Below are positions 1 through 11,852 of a DNA stretch of 64,000 nucleotides, one piece after another. The position numbers were made by a program, and so were the translations under genes. The DNA comes from Bigelowiella natans CCMP2755. Lineage: Eukaryota > Cercozoa > Chlorarachniophyceae. Below the pieces are notes generated by a model. The model did not search any database, was not told where the DNA came from, and was given only the letters and a program-made list of their open reading frames with translations. The stretch lies in assembly GCA_000320545.1 (NCBI GenBank), contig ADNK01002664.1, forward strand, positions 10,001 through 74,000, read 5' to 3'. The first letter of the stretch is position 1. Each line of letters starts with the position of its first letter.

Positions 1-137
1 AATAAGTAAAAGAACGAAGTTCTGCGGGTGAATCCCCAAGTAATCTGTTACGCAACGGTATGTTTGTGCGTGTGCGCGCGAGCGATAATTGTCTACGGTA
101 TTCTCCAATTATCGTAGAAATTGCATTTGTTGCATAT

Positions 138-932
138 TTAAACATATATAGCTTGTACTCCTCCTTTCATGTGGTCAAAAGGTAAAAAGAATATTGCTGC
201 TTGATGAACATCCACCTCATGCAAACGATGTCTCAGCTCCTCAGCGTCTATCAGACTAGAAGAGCCCCCTGTGAAAAGGGAAACAAATCCCAAAATATGA
301 GCATGTGGTGTGTCATGGGGTGAGAGGTGCGTTCCATTTCGAGGAGAAATCAAACTAATGGGGGAAATGATGGCACAGATTTAGAATATACTGCTACTGT
401 TGCTGCTACTTCACCTCTTATTTTTGATTTTTTGGAACGAAACGATTTGAGGAACTTTTTCGATGCTGCAACCCGGTTACTACCGCCCCCCTTTTTCTTT
501 CTCTGTGGAGAATAATTTAATCTCAATAAATGCTGTTGAAATTGTAAGACTGCGCGCAAATCACCGAAAATCGACTCTTTAACAATAGGTGGGGGCTCAT
601 TCAACAGGTTTCTATTCTAACACGATGCAGGTTTGTTCAGAAGAAAATACATCTTCTTAGAACTTCATCACAGCATTTTGATGTATTGTGATTTGGTTTA
701 ATTTCTTCGACTATATTATATATCATTCCTCCCCTTGCCACGTATTCGTCAGTATTTATATTCTCATGTGATCATCGTCAGTTTTCCCACTACTGAAGGT
801 ACTACTTTTCCTCCTGTGCTTCTACGTCCTGATACAGAACCACTTCCCTGGTCCAACTCCTTTAAATCTATCATATACGCCACATGCAACTTACAAAATG
901 AATATATTATTACAATACACGCACGCGCATAG

Positions 933-977
<45 letters not shown>

Positions 978-1389
978 GTTGAGTGGATTTCATATTTTAA
1001 AGTAAATAATAGCGAAACTGATCACCAAGATTAAAGCCCAAGGAAGATTTTCTCTCGCTGCCGTTGGTTCTAAAGTTTCCGTTATTGATGAGGTGCTCCG
1101 CCCATTGATCCTTTGCCAAGCTTAGATAAGAGGAGAGAGTGGGAGAGAGTAACAGGGGTGGAGGAGAGCGTGAATATAAAACAACGAAGGAGAATACAGC
1201 ATGGTAGGAAAATAATTGATACAAAAATAATACTGTCAGCTTACAGTAAGGAAGGAGGGGGGTGAATTCAGGCCTCATGAATGTACAGAACGGAACGTAC
1301 CTAGTTCCAAAGCTCGCACTTGCCATGTTGTCATCTTTCTTCATTGTCTCCTCATTCTTCCTTGTTGCAACCGTGATAGTTGGCTTCAT
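138..1389 (-). CDS. Unrecognised 168-aa protein, 5 exons
   Basis: I do not recognise this protein. Five exons join without a phase error: 1389-1301, 1120-1026, 889-826, 611-484 and 268-138, giving 507 nt with the stop. The first exon starts at ATG (MKPTITVATRKNEE). The middle holds a compact stretch, CGVYDRFKGVGPGKWFCIRT, followed by NLLNEPPPIVKESIFGDLRA. A basic and Gly-rich linker (QRKKKGGGG) leads to a C-terminal helix-like segment, LIDAEELRHRLHEVDVHQAA. No signal peptide or membrane span is visible, so a cytosolic or nuclear soluble protein is likely. Every intron is GT-AG. The gene faces away from the NBP35 gene on its right. The unbroken phase over five exons is the main evidence that it is real; function is unknown. 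Confidence 0.6.
936..973. repeat. (GA)n microsatellite in an intron
   Basis: An uninterrupted GA dinucleotide run lies in the second intron of the unrecognised minus-strand gene, between its exons at 1026 and 889. Confidence 0.9.
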
Positions 1390-2589
1390 ATTTCCTTTCT
1401 TAATCAGTCGACACTACAACCTCAACGTGCCCCCCCCCTCTCTGATCGAGAGAGTGGCTGGCGAGAGGCAGGAGGAGAGACTTTGTAGAGGACGTTTCGC
1501 CAGCCGTTATCCAAAGAGTTACCGTCGTATTTCCTAATTAAATACAAATGCAGGCGATTTTGTACATGTTATCATCTTTTCGCGGAAATATCGCAAAAAT
1601 GCACCTAAGACATCTCAGGAATTCTTACATGCCCCCCGTGCAAGACAAGGTGGATATTTCTCCATTGAATTATGGACCAAAAGCAACATCAGCAGCATCC
1701 TACACATTCTCAGAATATATGCTTGGAAATTGTTGAAATGTTTGAACACAATTCAGATATTTTATGGTAAAAAAAGGTGTCCAAAATCGATGCCCAATCC
1801 ATCTACCTATCTACCTATCTTTCGATGCCTCACAAACCCCACCCCAATCTGACAGCAATTCCCCGCTACATTCAACATTGAAGGAGGAAAACCGGACTGA
1901 CCTTCCTCCTCCCCCCTCCCTCCTATCTCCCTCTTCCCTTTCCTCCTGATCCCCTTGGATGCTGCTCCATTGACATGCGTATTCCTCACCATCGGCCTCG
2001 AACTACTACTGCCATCGGCCTTACCCTTCTTGTGGCGCTGTGCGTGTCTCTAGGAATCGAGCAATGGAGAGTGGCAGGTGATGGTGAAACAGGCTGTTTA
2101 TCGAGAAAAAGATGTTGTTGTGGCTGTTGACCAAATCTATCGTTGCATACTGATAATTTGCGTATTTGCAGGGAGGACGTTCCGGCTGGGCGAACAATTA
2201 CATTCCATCAATAAGAGGGGGGGGAAGGAGGAGACAACTTGTTGGCGACTGAAGAAGTACTGTGCGTTAGGAGTGAGTGGGATGTTGTTATAACAAATGC
2301 TTCCGGTGGCAGCAGTTATCTACAAACTAACATGGGGAATTGCTTTACGGGGGAGAGAGACTGAGACGATCTTAGCACACGCATGTTCTTTCTTTCTTTT
2401 CAGAGGACAAGGGATCATCTTGAGGGGCGGGATGATGACGACACCGGTAAATTTATAGCAGAATGTGCCCCAAAAAATAGCCTAGCCCCTTTCCCCCTTC
2501 CTCCTCCTCCTCCTCCTCCTCCTCGAGCTGCTGTGCCAATGTTTAATTGCTGTGCCCATCAATTGGTGCTCCTTCCCATGGAAATATAG
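1390..2589. other. Divergent intergenic region with one candidate exon
   Basis: This gap lies between the 5' ends of the minus-strand unknown gene and the plus-strand NBP35 gene. It holds pyrimidine-rich and GGA/TCC tracts and the candidate exon at 1975-2077. Any first exon of NBP35 should also be here, but I could not identify it with confidence. I see no recognisable promoter motif. Confidence 0.5.
1975..2077 (+). CDS. Candidate first exon encoding a membrane or signal segment
   Basis: ATG at 1975 opens a 34-codon stretch ending at a GTGATGG donor. It reads MRIPHHRPRTTTAIGLTLLV, then ALCVSLGIEQWRVA. A basic, His-rich head followed by about 15 hydrophobic residues looks like a signal anchor or signal peptide. 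The exon ends in phase 1. A possible acceptor at about 2170 (after TTGCAG) continues in phase for some 40 codons before a stop, but the result resembles no family I know. It could be a short independent plus-strand gene or part of the upstream region of NBP35. Low certainty. Confidence 0.25.
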
Positions 2590-3402
2590 GATGGGCAGAC
2601 CTCATCAAATATAGTTCCTCCTGATGCTAATACAGGATGCCCAGGTACTCGTAATCATAGTAGTGCTAATGATGGTGCAACGTGCTTAAAATAGTAGTAG
2701 TCGTAGTGGTCGTGGTAGTAATAGTAGTGCGACGGTGATAATGTGCTGCCTTTGAAATACCAAACTGTTGTCGATAATATGTACATCTGATATTGGCAAA
2801 GGCGTGTCTTCCTCTGAGGCAGGACGTCAGTCTTCGTGCGAGGGCTGTCCAAATCAGGTAGTATGCGTGTGTGTGTTTAAGCGAACTAAGGGATTAATTT
2901 CTGTAGCTACTGCTGTTGCGCCAATACAATAACATCATCATCATTATCATCATCACCACCATTATCTTTGTAATCACCATCGTTATATATAATCCATGGT
3001 ATTATTCAGTCTAAATGCAAATCGGGGGAGGCTGCTGAAAAACAAGGTAATCAACTGCACTGCTTGTTTGTTAGGTGCTGTGCGTGTGCGGCTATCCTGA
3101 TCATCATCATCATCGTCGTCGTCATTATCCATTCTGCAACTACTTACTGCACAGGACAAGCGTATGCTGTGATTGAAGAGAGAATGAGTGAGGTGAATCA
3201 CACCATTTTGGTGTTGTCTGGAAAGGGAGGTGAGTATCTGCTATTCTTAAGATGATGACGATGATGATGGCGATTGTAACGATGAATGTAAAATGCGCAA
3301 CATCAGTATTTACTTGTGCTATATTTAGGAGTAGGAAAGAGCACCGTGGCTGCATCAATAGCATGGAATCTTGCGCAGAAAGGATTCATGGCAATATACA
3401 CA

Positions 3403-3445
<43 letters not shown>

Positions 3446-4047
3446 AGTGTGTGTGTGTGTGTGTTGTGTGTGTGTGCGTGTGCGTGTTAGTGTGTGCCCT
3501 AGTACTACTGCTACCACAACTTCAACTGCTATTACTCTCATCTTATTACTACCACCCTTTCCTCCTCCTCCCCCTCCTCCTCCTATCCCTTTGGTTTAAA
3601 GGTTGGCATTTTAAATGTCGATATATGGGGACCTTCCGTACGTGCAGCTGCTAACTAACTTGCACACATCTCACGACAACAGCAACAACAAGAACAACAA
3701 CAACGATAATAATGATGACGACGTTGGTGATGAGGATGCAAATGTATAATCGATGGATATAAGCCTCAAAGTTACTAATTTACTATGAATTTAGATTCCC
3801 AAAATGTTAGGAGTCTCTGGAATGACCGTACAGCAGAGTAATGCCGGATGCACACACTTGTCGATATACTAAATGAAATGAGAGAGGGAGAGGGGGGTGG
3901 GGAGGGTCTCCTTATCCACCATCATCCTATCCATAACCGAATCATCATTAACCTCATCGTTGTCACCATATTCCCCCCCCCCCCCCCTTTCTTCTGATAT
4001 TGTAGGTAGTTTCGGTTGGGAACCTGTGATGGCAACTTCCAATCTTT

Positions 4048-4078
<31 letters not shown>

Positions 4079-4213
4079 CAGTAGTAGTTATAATAGTAGC
4101 AGTAGCAGTAGCGGGGGCTGTGATGGTACAACAGCAATCATTAAATCGTATATATCCCTACTAATGTATCGACGAAGATGCGTATTCGCGCCCAGCTTCG
4201 TTCTTGCGGCATA

Positions 4214-4257
<44 letters not shown>

Positions 4258-4437
4258 CAGATAAGGCTAGTTGTGGCGGTGTTGTACAAGGCTCTTGATG
4301 CTGATGCTGCTGCTGATGATGATAAATATATGCTGTGTTTGCTGTTTCAGTAATGTCCATTGGTTTTCTCCTCAATCATCCCGATGATGCAGGTAGTTGT
4401 AAGCAGTTGTGATCACACAAACAAACAATCAAACAAC

Positions 4438-4468
<31 letters not shown>

Positions 4469-4507
4469 GAATATTATGTAAGTAACCCAACAACGGTGCT
4501 TCTCTGT

Positions 4508-4541
<34 letters not shown>

Positions 4542-5330
4542 CCATCCACACTAAAATTCAGTCATATGGAGAGGCCCTCGGAAGGATGCCTTAATACGAC
4601 AGTTCTTGAGTCAAGGTAATCGTGGTGTTGTCCATGTTGACTTGGTGGATGGAAGTGCTTCAATACAATGCGTTTGATTGTTTGATTGACGATTACTTCG
4701 CAGTGAATTGGGGGGCGCTGGACTACTTGATCATCGATACGCCTCCAGGCACTTCCGATGAGCATATTTCAACTGCACAATATCTAGGTGCGAACGACGC
4801 ACATGCATGTATACGATGTAACAACCGCCAGTGCTGATGATCATAATAATAACAATAAATATTACAGTAATAATAATAAATGATGAGAATTTGTTTGAGG
4901 TGGGGGGGGGGAGGAGTGGGTATGTGTGCTGTGTGTATGGTATGTGTATATTTTGTGTTTGATATGTGTATGATTTGTGTGTGTGTGTGCGCGCACGCGG
5001 AGGGCTAATTAATGTGAATAATGCATGTATCGTAGCTATTGTTGTCGCTCATTACAATATTGCAATCAGCACAAACTCGCATAGAAGGCGCAGTTATTGT
5101 CACGACACCACAGGTAGTGATAGTTGTCCAATATACATTAATCCGTAGTAGAACTAGTTGTAGAAGAAGAAGAAGAAGATGCTAGCTGTAGTGTTTTAGC
5201 TGTAGTGGTCAGCCTTGTCTCAATTATATGAAATTTACAGTGTGTCTATTGCGTGCGTGTGTATTGTTTTTGTTGTTGTTGTTGGTTTTGTTGCTGCGTG
5301 ATTAGGATGTATCGTTATCTGACGTGCGTA

Positions 5331-5366
<36 letters not shown>

Positions 5367-5386
5367 CCATACTATCGTATCCTTGC

Positions 5387-5430
<44 letters not shown>

Positions 5431-5642
5431 TCCCCTCCCCACCCTCAACATCGTCTTGCGTCCTGATCTAATTTCCACACATCATAATCATCATCATCAT
5501 CATCATCATCATTATCATCATTATAGGAGATCACATTCTGCCGCAAGGTTGGAATCCCAATCTTAGGCGTGATAGAGAATATGAAAGGTGGTTATCATCA
5601 TCGTGCTTATCCTCTCATGGATGATGATGCAGTAGCAGTCGT

Positions 5643-5676
<34 letters not shown>

Positions 5677-6034
5677 CAGTAGTAGCTTCTAAGTACTCAA
5701 GATGCAGCTCAAAGAACAATATACGATGAACCCTTGCCTATCAATTTCTTTTTTTTGCACGGTGTGATGGTGGTGGTAACGATGACGATGATGGTGATGA
5801 TGATAATGATAACTTCAGGTCTTACAGTACCTATGCCGATGGCAGTGGGTGATAAGGAAGAACACCAAGAAGGAGAACATGCTGCAGCAGCAGTAGGAGC
5901 ACACAGGGGGGATAATGCGGCTCTCAAGGGAACAATCAAGATGAAATCGTCAATTCAAATTATTGATATGGTATTCGTTTTGTATGAAAACTCATGAATT
6001 CCTACAAACGTACATCACGCAAATGCCGATAATA

Positions 6035-6078
<44 letters not shown>

Positions 6079-6418
6079 TTTGTAATAAATATATATTGAT
6101 AAAATGTGTGTGTGTGTGTGTGTGTGGTTTCGAAAGAATACAAATGAGGATCTGACTGAAGTTGCTATTGAGGTTGTACATGTGCATATATTAACTCGAT
6201 GTGTGCGTGGTTTTGTATTTTGCGCTGCGACATAATGACAATGTTGTTCTCTATCTGGTTATCATCCCGGTAAGTTTTAGGTATGATCTCTGTCGTTTTG
6301 CTTTTATTTTTGCAAAGGCGCTTAAACGAGCGTTTCCTACTCGACGACTTGGTTTTCACACCGATGATATTCTCCCTCCTACTTCCGGAGGTGCACGACA
6401 GATGGCGCAGGTGGATGT

Positions 6419-6489
<71 letters not shown>

Positions 6490-6790
6490 TGTTTGTATGT
6501 GCCCTTCCTTCTTGCGTGTGTGCTTTTGTTTTTGTGATTTGATTCTATTGTGAAAAACTGCTGAATGAGATGATTCTCTTGAGAACGACCTCAAATATGT
6601 TTCAATTTCGGTTTCTTCCTTCGTAGAAAATGTTAAGTTCATCATCGTCCTCGTCGTCGGCGTGATCGCCATCATGAAGTATTATGCTGCATACGAATTG
6701 CCTATAGGACATGTCTGTGCCCTACCTTGGCTTGGTGCCTTTGGATCCTGTTCTTGCTAGAGCTTGCGACTTGTACCACCACTATCACTG

Positions 6791-6823
<33 letters not shown>

Positions 6824-6955
6824 CTGCATAAACACGCATTGAACAGTCTTTGGTTTTGAGTATTTGAACAAATATTATTATCGTCAACATTTCGCATTCG
6901 CAGACCTTTTGCAGAAAGTGGTGGTCGTTTTGTTGCGATTGCGGAGACATCCTAA
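2590..6955 (+). CDS. NUBP1: Cytosolic Fe-S cluster assembly ATPase NBP35/NUBP1
   Basis: P-loop scaffold ATPase of cytosolic iron-sulfur assembly. Exons seen: 2590-2644, 2802-2857, 3155-3229, 3329-3390, 3602-3637, 3795-3837, 4006-4050, 4351-4392, 4562-4615, 4704-4787, 5085-5113, 5306-5332, 5527-5587, 5819-5970, 6318-6410, 6708-6772, 6904-6955; all join in phase from 3155 onward. The N-terminal cluster motif is present as [10 protein letters not shown], then SSCEGCPNQ (Cys-X13-Cys-X2-Cys). Reading on past 2857 gives VVC, a possible fourth Cys at the right spacing. Walker A is SGKGGVGKST; other signatures are [62 protein letters not shown] and LGLVPLDP. The C-terminal CPxC motif expected between ENMKG and PPTSGGA is missing; that place holds a Cys-free segment from exons 5819-5970 and 6318-6410. 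The intron after 3390 appears to start with GC. The initiator exon is not resolved. Confidence 0.9.
3398..3485. repeat. Compound (AT)n-(GT)n microsatellite in an intron
   Basis: A TATA run followed by GT-rich dinucleotides fills most of the NBP35 intron between the exons ending at 3390 and starting at 3602. Confidence 0.9.
6415..6486. repeat. (GT)n-(GA)n microsatellite starting near a splice donor
   Basis: The NBP35 exon ends at 6410. The intron opens GTGGATGTGTG and passes straight into a GT run and then a GA run. It is one of several introns in this window whose repeat begins at or within a few bases of the 5' splice site. Confidence 0.85.
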
Positions 6956-7979
6956 TCATACCTATCATCGTTTGAGTGATATCTATAACTACCCCAAAAC
7001 ACTCACATTCACACAAATGTACTTTCGCAATCAGAGGATTTGAGGATAAATACGGTATTGGTGAGGGCCAAGCCTGTCTTCGGAGAATTGTTGATTCGAT
7101 TGCAAAGTCCTCAGAGCATGTTTAATAGAAGTAATATCGTAGAACATGGTAATGATCACGATCAAATGATGCCCAATCCATCACGCAACCCCAAAGCAGG
7201 CACGTAACTGCTTGCTCTTTTTGCTGAATGACAGCGAGTGGGGCTTCTTAGTTAAAAGTGCTGACCTCCATTCATTTTTGAACATTGAGGAGCATGCATG
7301 CGATACAGCAGATGCAGTGCATACAGCCTAGAGCTAGCATGCCGAGCACAAGTCATTGTAGCACATATATTAGCTGGAGTAACTAGAGTAAAAAGTCAGC
7401 AGCTCGAATCAGATGCAAGCTGCTATGACAAGACGATGTAATCGAAGCCATGCATGTGCAGCAAGCTGCATGTTGTACACCGAATCAACACACACGCCAT
7501 GTTACATAACAACATATCTCTGCTTGCGTACGTGTCGCTTAGACCACTTATATCTAGTACATGCGATACTGTCGTTGACTTATTGGCTCATCAGTAGCTA
7601 GCCAGCTAGATTCTACGTAAATGGCATTATTCGCCAGGCAATCAGGGCGCTACGTACTTATTGTTCCAAACTTGCGCACGCATACGCGCCAGTAGTGCCA
7701 GATCGCGACTACATGCATGCATGTCTAGATCGTGAGATGACAGTTTGGCTTCGCAAAGTATGATACAGCATGTTGTTGCCTGTGATTATCATTAAATGTC
7801 CTTCGTCGTATCATAAAGTGTGCTTCATTCAAACTATTCCACGTGATCGATACTTCGAGCCTGCTTACTACTGCTGTCTATAGTGCGTTGTACATATGCG
7901 GCAATAATACTCTTCTTGTCACCAATGTTGTCCTCACTGCTGTCGTGAATACAGTCGAATGGCGGAACATTTAGAGATA
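6956..7979. other. Convergent intergenic region rich in GCTAGC/GCATGC palindromes
   Basis: This lies between the 3' ends of NBP35 (+) and SEC13 (-). It has no microsatellites and no credible exon. From about 7270 to 7720 it is dense in short self-complementary words: CATGCATGCG, AGCTAGCATGC, GCTAGCCAGCTAG, TGCATGCATG. It closely resembles the other convergent gaps of the window. Confidence 0.6.
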
Positions 7980-8607
7980 TCAGCCCATCATCGTAGAAGC
8001 AGCACCACGCTTTGTCTCAGGTTTCTTCGGTAAGCCTGTGTGATAAATGGATGATGGCGTAGGGAACGAAGAATAGGTGAGACTATCTTGATTGGAAACA
8101 ACGATGATGGCCACGACGATGATGATGATAATGACAATGATGGCGTTGGAATGTGCACTTTCCTCCCGCTCCTCTCCTCTCTCCCCTCCCCCCTCCCCGT
8201 GTGTACGTATGGTAGCATACCTTCGTCCATTTCAGCAAGGTTTTGCCACAATCCATCCACTATAAAGAAGAGGAGGAAGAAGAAGCAGGAGATGGAGAAG
8301 AAAGGGAAAAGAACCAATACAAAAACAAACATTATCATCAATATATATATCCGATTCAGAAGTACTTGCTGAATATAATGATCAGATCATTTCTCATCAT
8401 CCTCCTCCTCCTCCTCCTCCTCCTCCTCCTCACAATTTAGCGTTTATTTACAGGATTCTTTCCACAAGCTGACAGAGTTGCTGCCTTCCGATACAGCTAA
8501 GATGTTCCCTGAGCACCAGCACCAGCAGTAGCAGCAGTAGAAGAAGAAGAAGAGGAAGAGGACAACATCATCATCGTCACTCCATCAGTAATCCCAAACT
8601 ACCCCAC

Positions 8608-8642
<35 letters not shown>

Positions 8643-8770
8643 GTAGTGCTATAATAATAATAATACCCATGATGGACCATGATACGCTCCATGGCTTGCT
8701 CTTGCAGTCTATCCTCTTAGTTGGTTCTATCAGCTGCGACAAAAACAACAACAACAACAACGTCATTACA

Positions 8771-8803
<33 letters not shown>

Positions 8804-8874
8804 TATCAAAATCATTTCCCAATATGGACTAAATACTAATTATTGCTGCGAAATTTTAAGAAGAAATCTTGCAA

Positions 8875-8916
<42 letters not shown>

Positions 8917-9154
8917 TTCTTTCTCTCGGAATGAATAATGGTTGGTATCATGATTACTACCCCGTTTTTGTTCTCCGTCCATATCCAAACCTACATTAGA
9001 AACATATATATTGATGCAATACCATCCTACCCCCCTCCCAATTTTCATCCCATTCATACCAACTGCCAACGGTACTCATACCCACTTCTAGTTCTCAAGA
9101 TAGAAGATAATATCGAGCTCCTTTCTATTTGTAGTAGGTCACCATCATCGTCGC

Positions 9155-9185
<31 letters not shown>

Positions 9186-9451
9186 GTCCTCCTCATTCTC
9201 GTCGTCTAGCAGCACGCACACTGAGTGACTGACCTTCTGATCTTCTGCACACGATGCAATGGTTGCCCCAGGCACTCCAAGGCTTGGGGCCCAAGCAACA
9301 TCCCGAACCCATCCTGACGATCACGATCCAATCAACATTAGGAGGGAGGAGGAGAAGGAGGAGGAGGAGGAGGAGGAAGAACGCGATTAGCCAGAGGGAC
9401 TAGTGCACAAACTGGCATTACTATGACTCACGATGTTGCTAGTTATTTGCT

Positions 9452-9488
<37 letters not shown>

Positions 9489-9902
9489 GCTACTATTACC
9501 TTCATGCACAATTCCGTTGTCCTTGAGACACTGCAACAACAAACAAACGTACTGTTATCATTTGGAAATATCATTATCATCACTATTTTTGAACATAAAA
9601 AAGAGGTTTGGGCAGCTGGACAAGCACGATGCTTGTGGCGGAGAGAAGGGAAGGAAGGAGGAAGGGAACAAGGAAGGAAAGAAAACAATTTCTCTAATTC
9701 GGTCTGATTTCCCACTATTTCCGCAACGTAAAAAGGCATAATTGTTTCTCTTCTCACTTATCAATGTGTGTGCGCGCGCACTCACACACACACACACACA
9801 CATACACTCGTACACACAGGCAGTACATTCTGAGGCTCCCACATGCCCTTGACTTCGTTCTTGTGCCAAATAGAAACCTATACCGTGGTGCGAAATAGTA
9901 GC

Positions 9903-9934
<32 letters not shown>

Positions 9935-10160
9935 CGACGATGATGGTAGTAAAACAACCAACACGTATTATCCTCTAATTACACAAAAAGATTAGTGCAA
10001 TAATACCATACGCCTTCCTACCGGTTCTAAGATATGTAGGAGGAGGAGGAGGAGGAGGAGGAGGAGTACCTTGTTATCACAGCCCCCAGTAACCATCCTT
10101 TTCATTGGCTGTTGGTCAGCACCTTCTTGTGGGTTAAGATATCCTAACGATGATATGATA

Positions 10161-10197
<37 letters not shown>

Positions 10198-11156
10198 TGA
10201 TGAGGATGTTGATGACCATGATGACTATGGGATGATGAAAGAGGAGGGGGGAGAAGTAGCTATTATACGTGGGGCTTGTACACAACAACAAAGAACCTAC
10301 AGAAACTACCAGTAGTACTATCAGTACCTGTTCTAATTGCAGGAGCCCAAGAGACAGAGTTAACTCCTCCTGAATGTGCCTCGAAACTCTCTCGGTGCCA
10401 CTGGTTGTCTGCGATGATGATTGTGATGATGATGATGATTGGATAATGATGAGTAGACAACAGTGGAGCTGGTAGTTGAGATAGTTTATATAATGTGCTT
10501 GCTGCTGAAAACTGCGAAATGGTCATCGTTCGTTATTGATTAATACCAGTAGTCCTTGCATCAATAACTATTTCTGATTGTTGGTACAATCTACACGATG
10601 ACATTCATTTCTCTCATACGGTGATTCTGGGAATCGTGGGTTGGTGCTACTAACATCTGACACATGATCACACATACAAACACACCCCCCACACACACAC
10701 CTTTGAAAGTGTAAACAGATACTGTTCCATCTGCTGATGCTGCTGCAAGCACCCTCCCGACTTCGTGGGGTGCCCAAGAGACAGAGTTTACTACAAAGAG
10801 TAAAATAACACAACAGCAACAACACTACTAAGAATTGCTACCTAAATAGTAATAGTACTATCATCCACATGCCTATACAGACTGTAAGTTAATACTACTA
10901 CTTATTTCTGTGTGATCTATGCGTTCTCTTTCTGAACACGTGTTCCTTGGTATCAGGTCAATTTTATCTTATTTTCGCCGCAGCAGCAGCAATCAGCAGC
11001 TAAGATGAATTAGCGAACACCTGAGGCTTTGTGGGAGGTATCCTCGTAAACTTTGCGCCATACATTCTTTTGGAACTCTTGCCAGATAATTACCTGAAAT
11101 CATTTTTAAATATTTACGTATATTGAATAAATTAATGTACGCGCGCGCGCGCGCGT

Positions 11157-11201
<45 letters not shown>

Positions 11202-11336
11202 GTGGTGGGTACAAATGAATTTGTACGATAACATACAAAAAGAAACCCACTCCTACCTTCATATCATAGGAACAAGAAGCCAATAGATTGCCATGTTTCG
11301 GATGACCCCATGCGACCTAAGATATGTATAAGCAGG

Positions 11337-11378
<42 letters not shown>

Positions 11379-11852
11379 GTGTGTGCGTGTGTGCGTGTAT
11401 ATAATGGCATGTAATCTCCACACACAAGATGTCCCTTTCCCTCCCACTAACCCGCCACACTGGTCCCGAGTGGTCCTTCAGTTCTGCAAGAAGCTTTTGC
11501 GTCTTCCCTTGAAGTTCAAAAATCTTGATTGTTCCTGTTATGTGATACAAATAACACAAACCATAATTGTGGAGAGCATGGTTGATTGCGTGTTGATGGT
11601 AAGCGGCTGCATTTGCCGCAGTGCGATAATCTCTTCACGATCTTGTGTGGAAGATGGAATCTAAGTGAGTCACTAGTAATGATGAATATTACGGTCGGAC
11701 GAAGCTGTAGCTACACGTTTTCCGTAGTAGTCGAGCTGAGCATCATGCTGATAACAAAGGGCAGATTCAGGACTCTTCCTCTTAGTGCAACAAAATGAAC
11801 TTACGATCATCTCCTCATGACCGGTCTCGAAGGACACGTCGGATGATTCAGC
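7980..11852 (-). CDS. SEC13: COPII coat / nuclear pore WD40 protein SEC13
   Basis: SEC13 forms a six-bladed beta-propeller that pairs with SEC31 in COPII vesicle coats and with Nup proteins in the nuclear pore. The exons fall in SEC13 order on the minus strand: SFETGHEEMI (11852-11805), HDAQLDYYGKRVATASSD (about 11750), GTIKIFELQGKTQ to DHSGPVWR (about 11575-11500), VAWGHPKHGNLLASCSYDMK (about 11320-11260), VIIWQEFQKNVWRKVYEDTS (about 11095), VNSVSWAPHEVGRVLAAASA (about 10795), WHRESFEAHSGGVNSVSWAP (about 10415), RMVTGGCDNK (about 10095), VSIWHKNEVKGMWEP (about 9885), WVRDVAWAPSLGVPGATIAS (about 9320), SVSWSIM (about 8690), GNILAVSEGSNSVSLWKES (about 8510) and LDGLWQNLAEMDE (about 8260). A last exon, 8035-7980, ends LPKKPETKRGAASTMMG and TGA. 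The start codon upstream of 11852 was not identified. Introns carry ATC, TAC, GGA and CA repeats. Confidence 0.93.
8881..8912. repeat. (CT)n microsatellite in SEC13 intron
   Basis: A long CT run in plus-strand sequence lies inside a SEC13 intron. In the transcript it reads as GA. Confidence 0.9.
11131..11200. repeat. (CG)n-(GT)n microsatellite in SEC13 intron
   Basis: An alternating purine-pyrimidine tract, CG repeats followed by GT repeats, sits in the SEC13 intron between the exons at about 11260 and 11095. Such tracts can adopt Z-DNA in principle; that is general knowledge, not shown here. Confidence 0.85.
11339..11376. repeat. (AT)n microsatellite in SEC13 intron
   Basis: A pure TA dinucleotide run lies close to the 3' end of the SEC13 intron that precedes the VAWGHPKHGN exon. 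Confidence 0.9.

Noticed and set aside
1262-1537. Plus-strand hydrophobic ORF (LALAMLSSFFIVSSFFLVAT)
   Set aside because: It is antisense to exon 1 of the phase-consistent minus-strand gene, and no splice partners were found.
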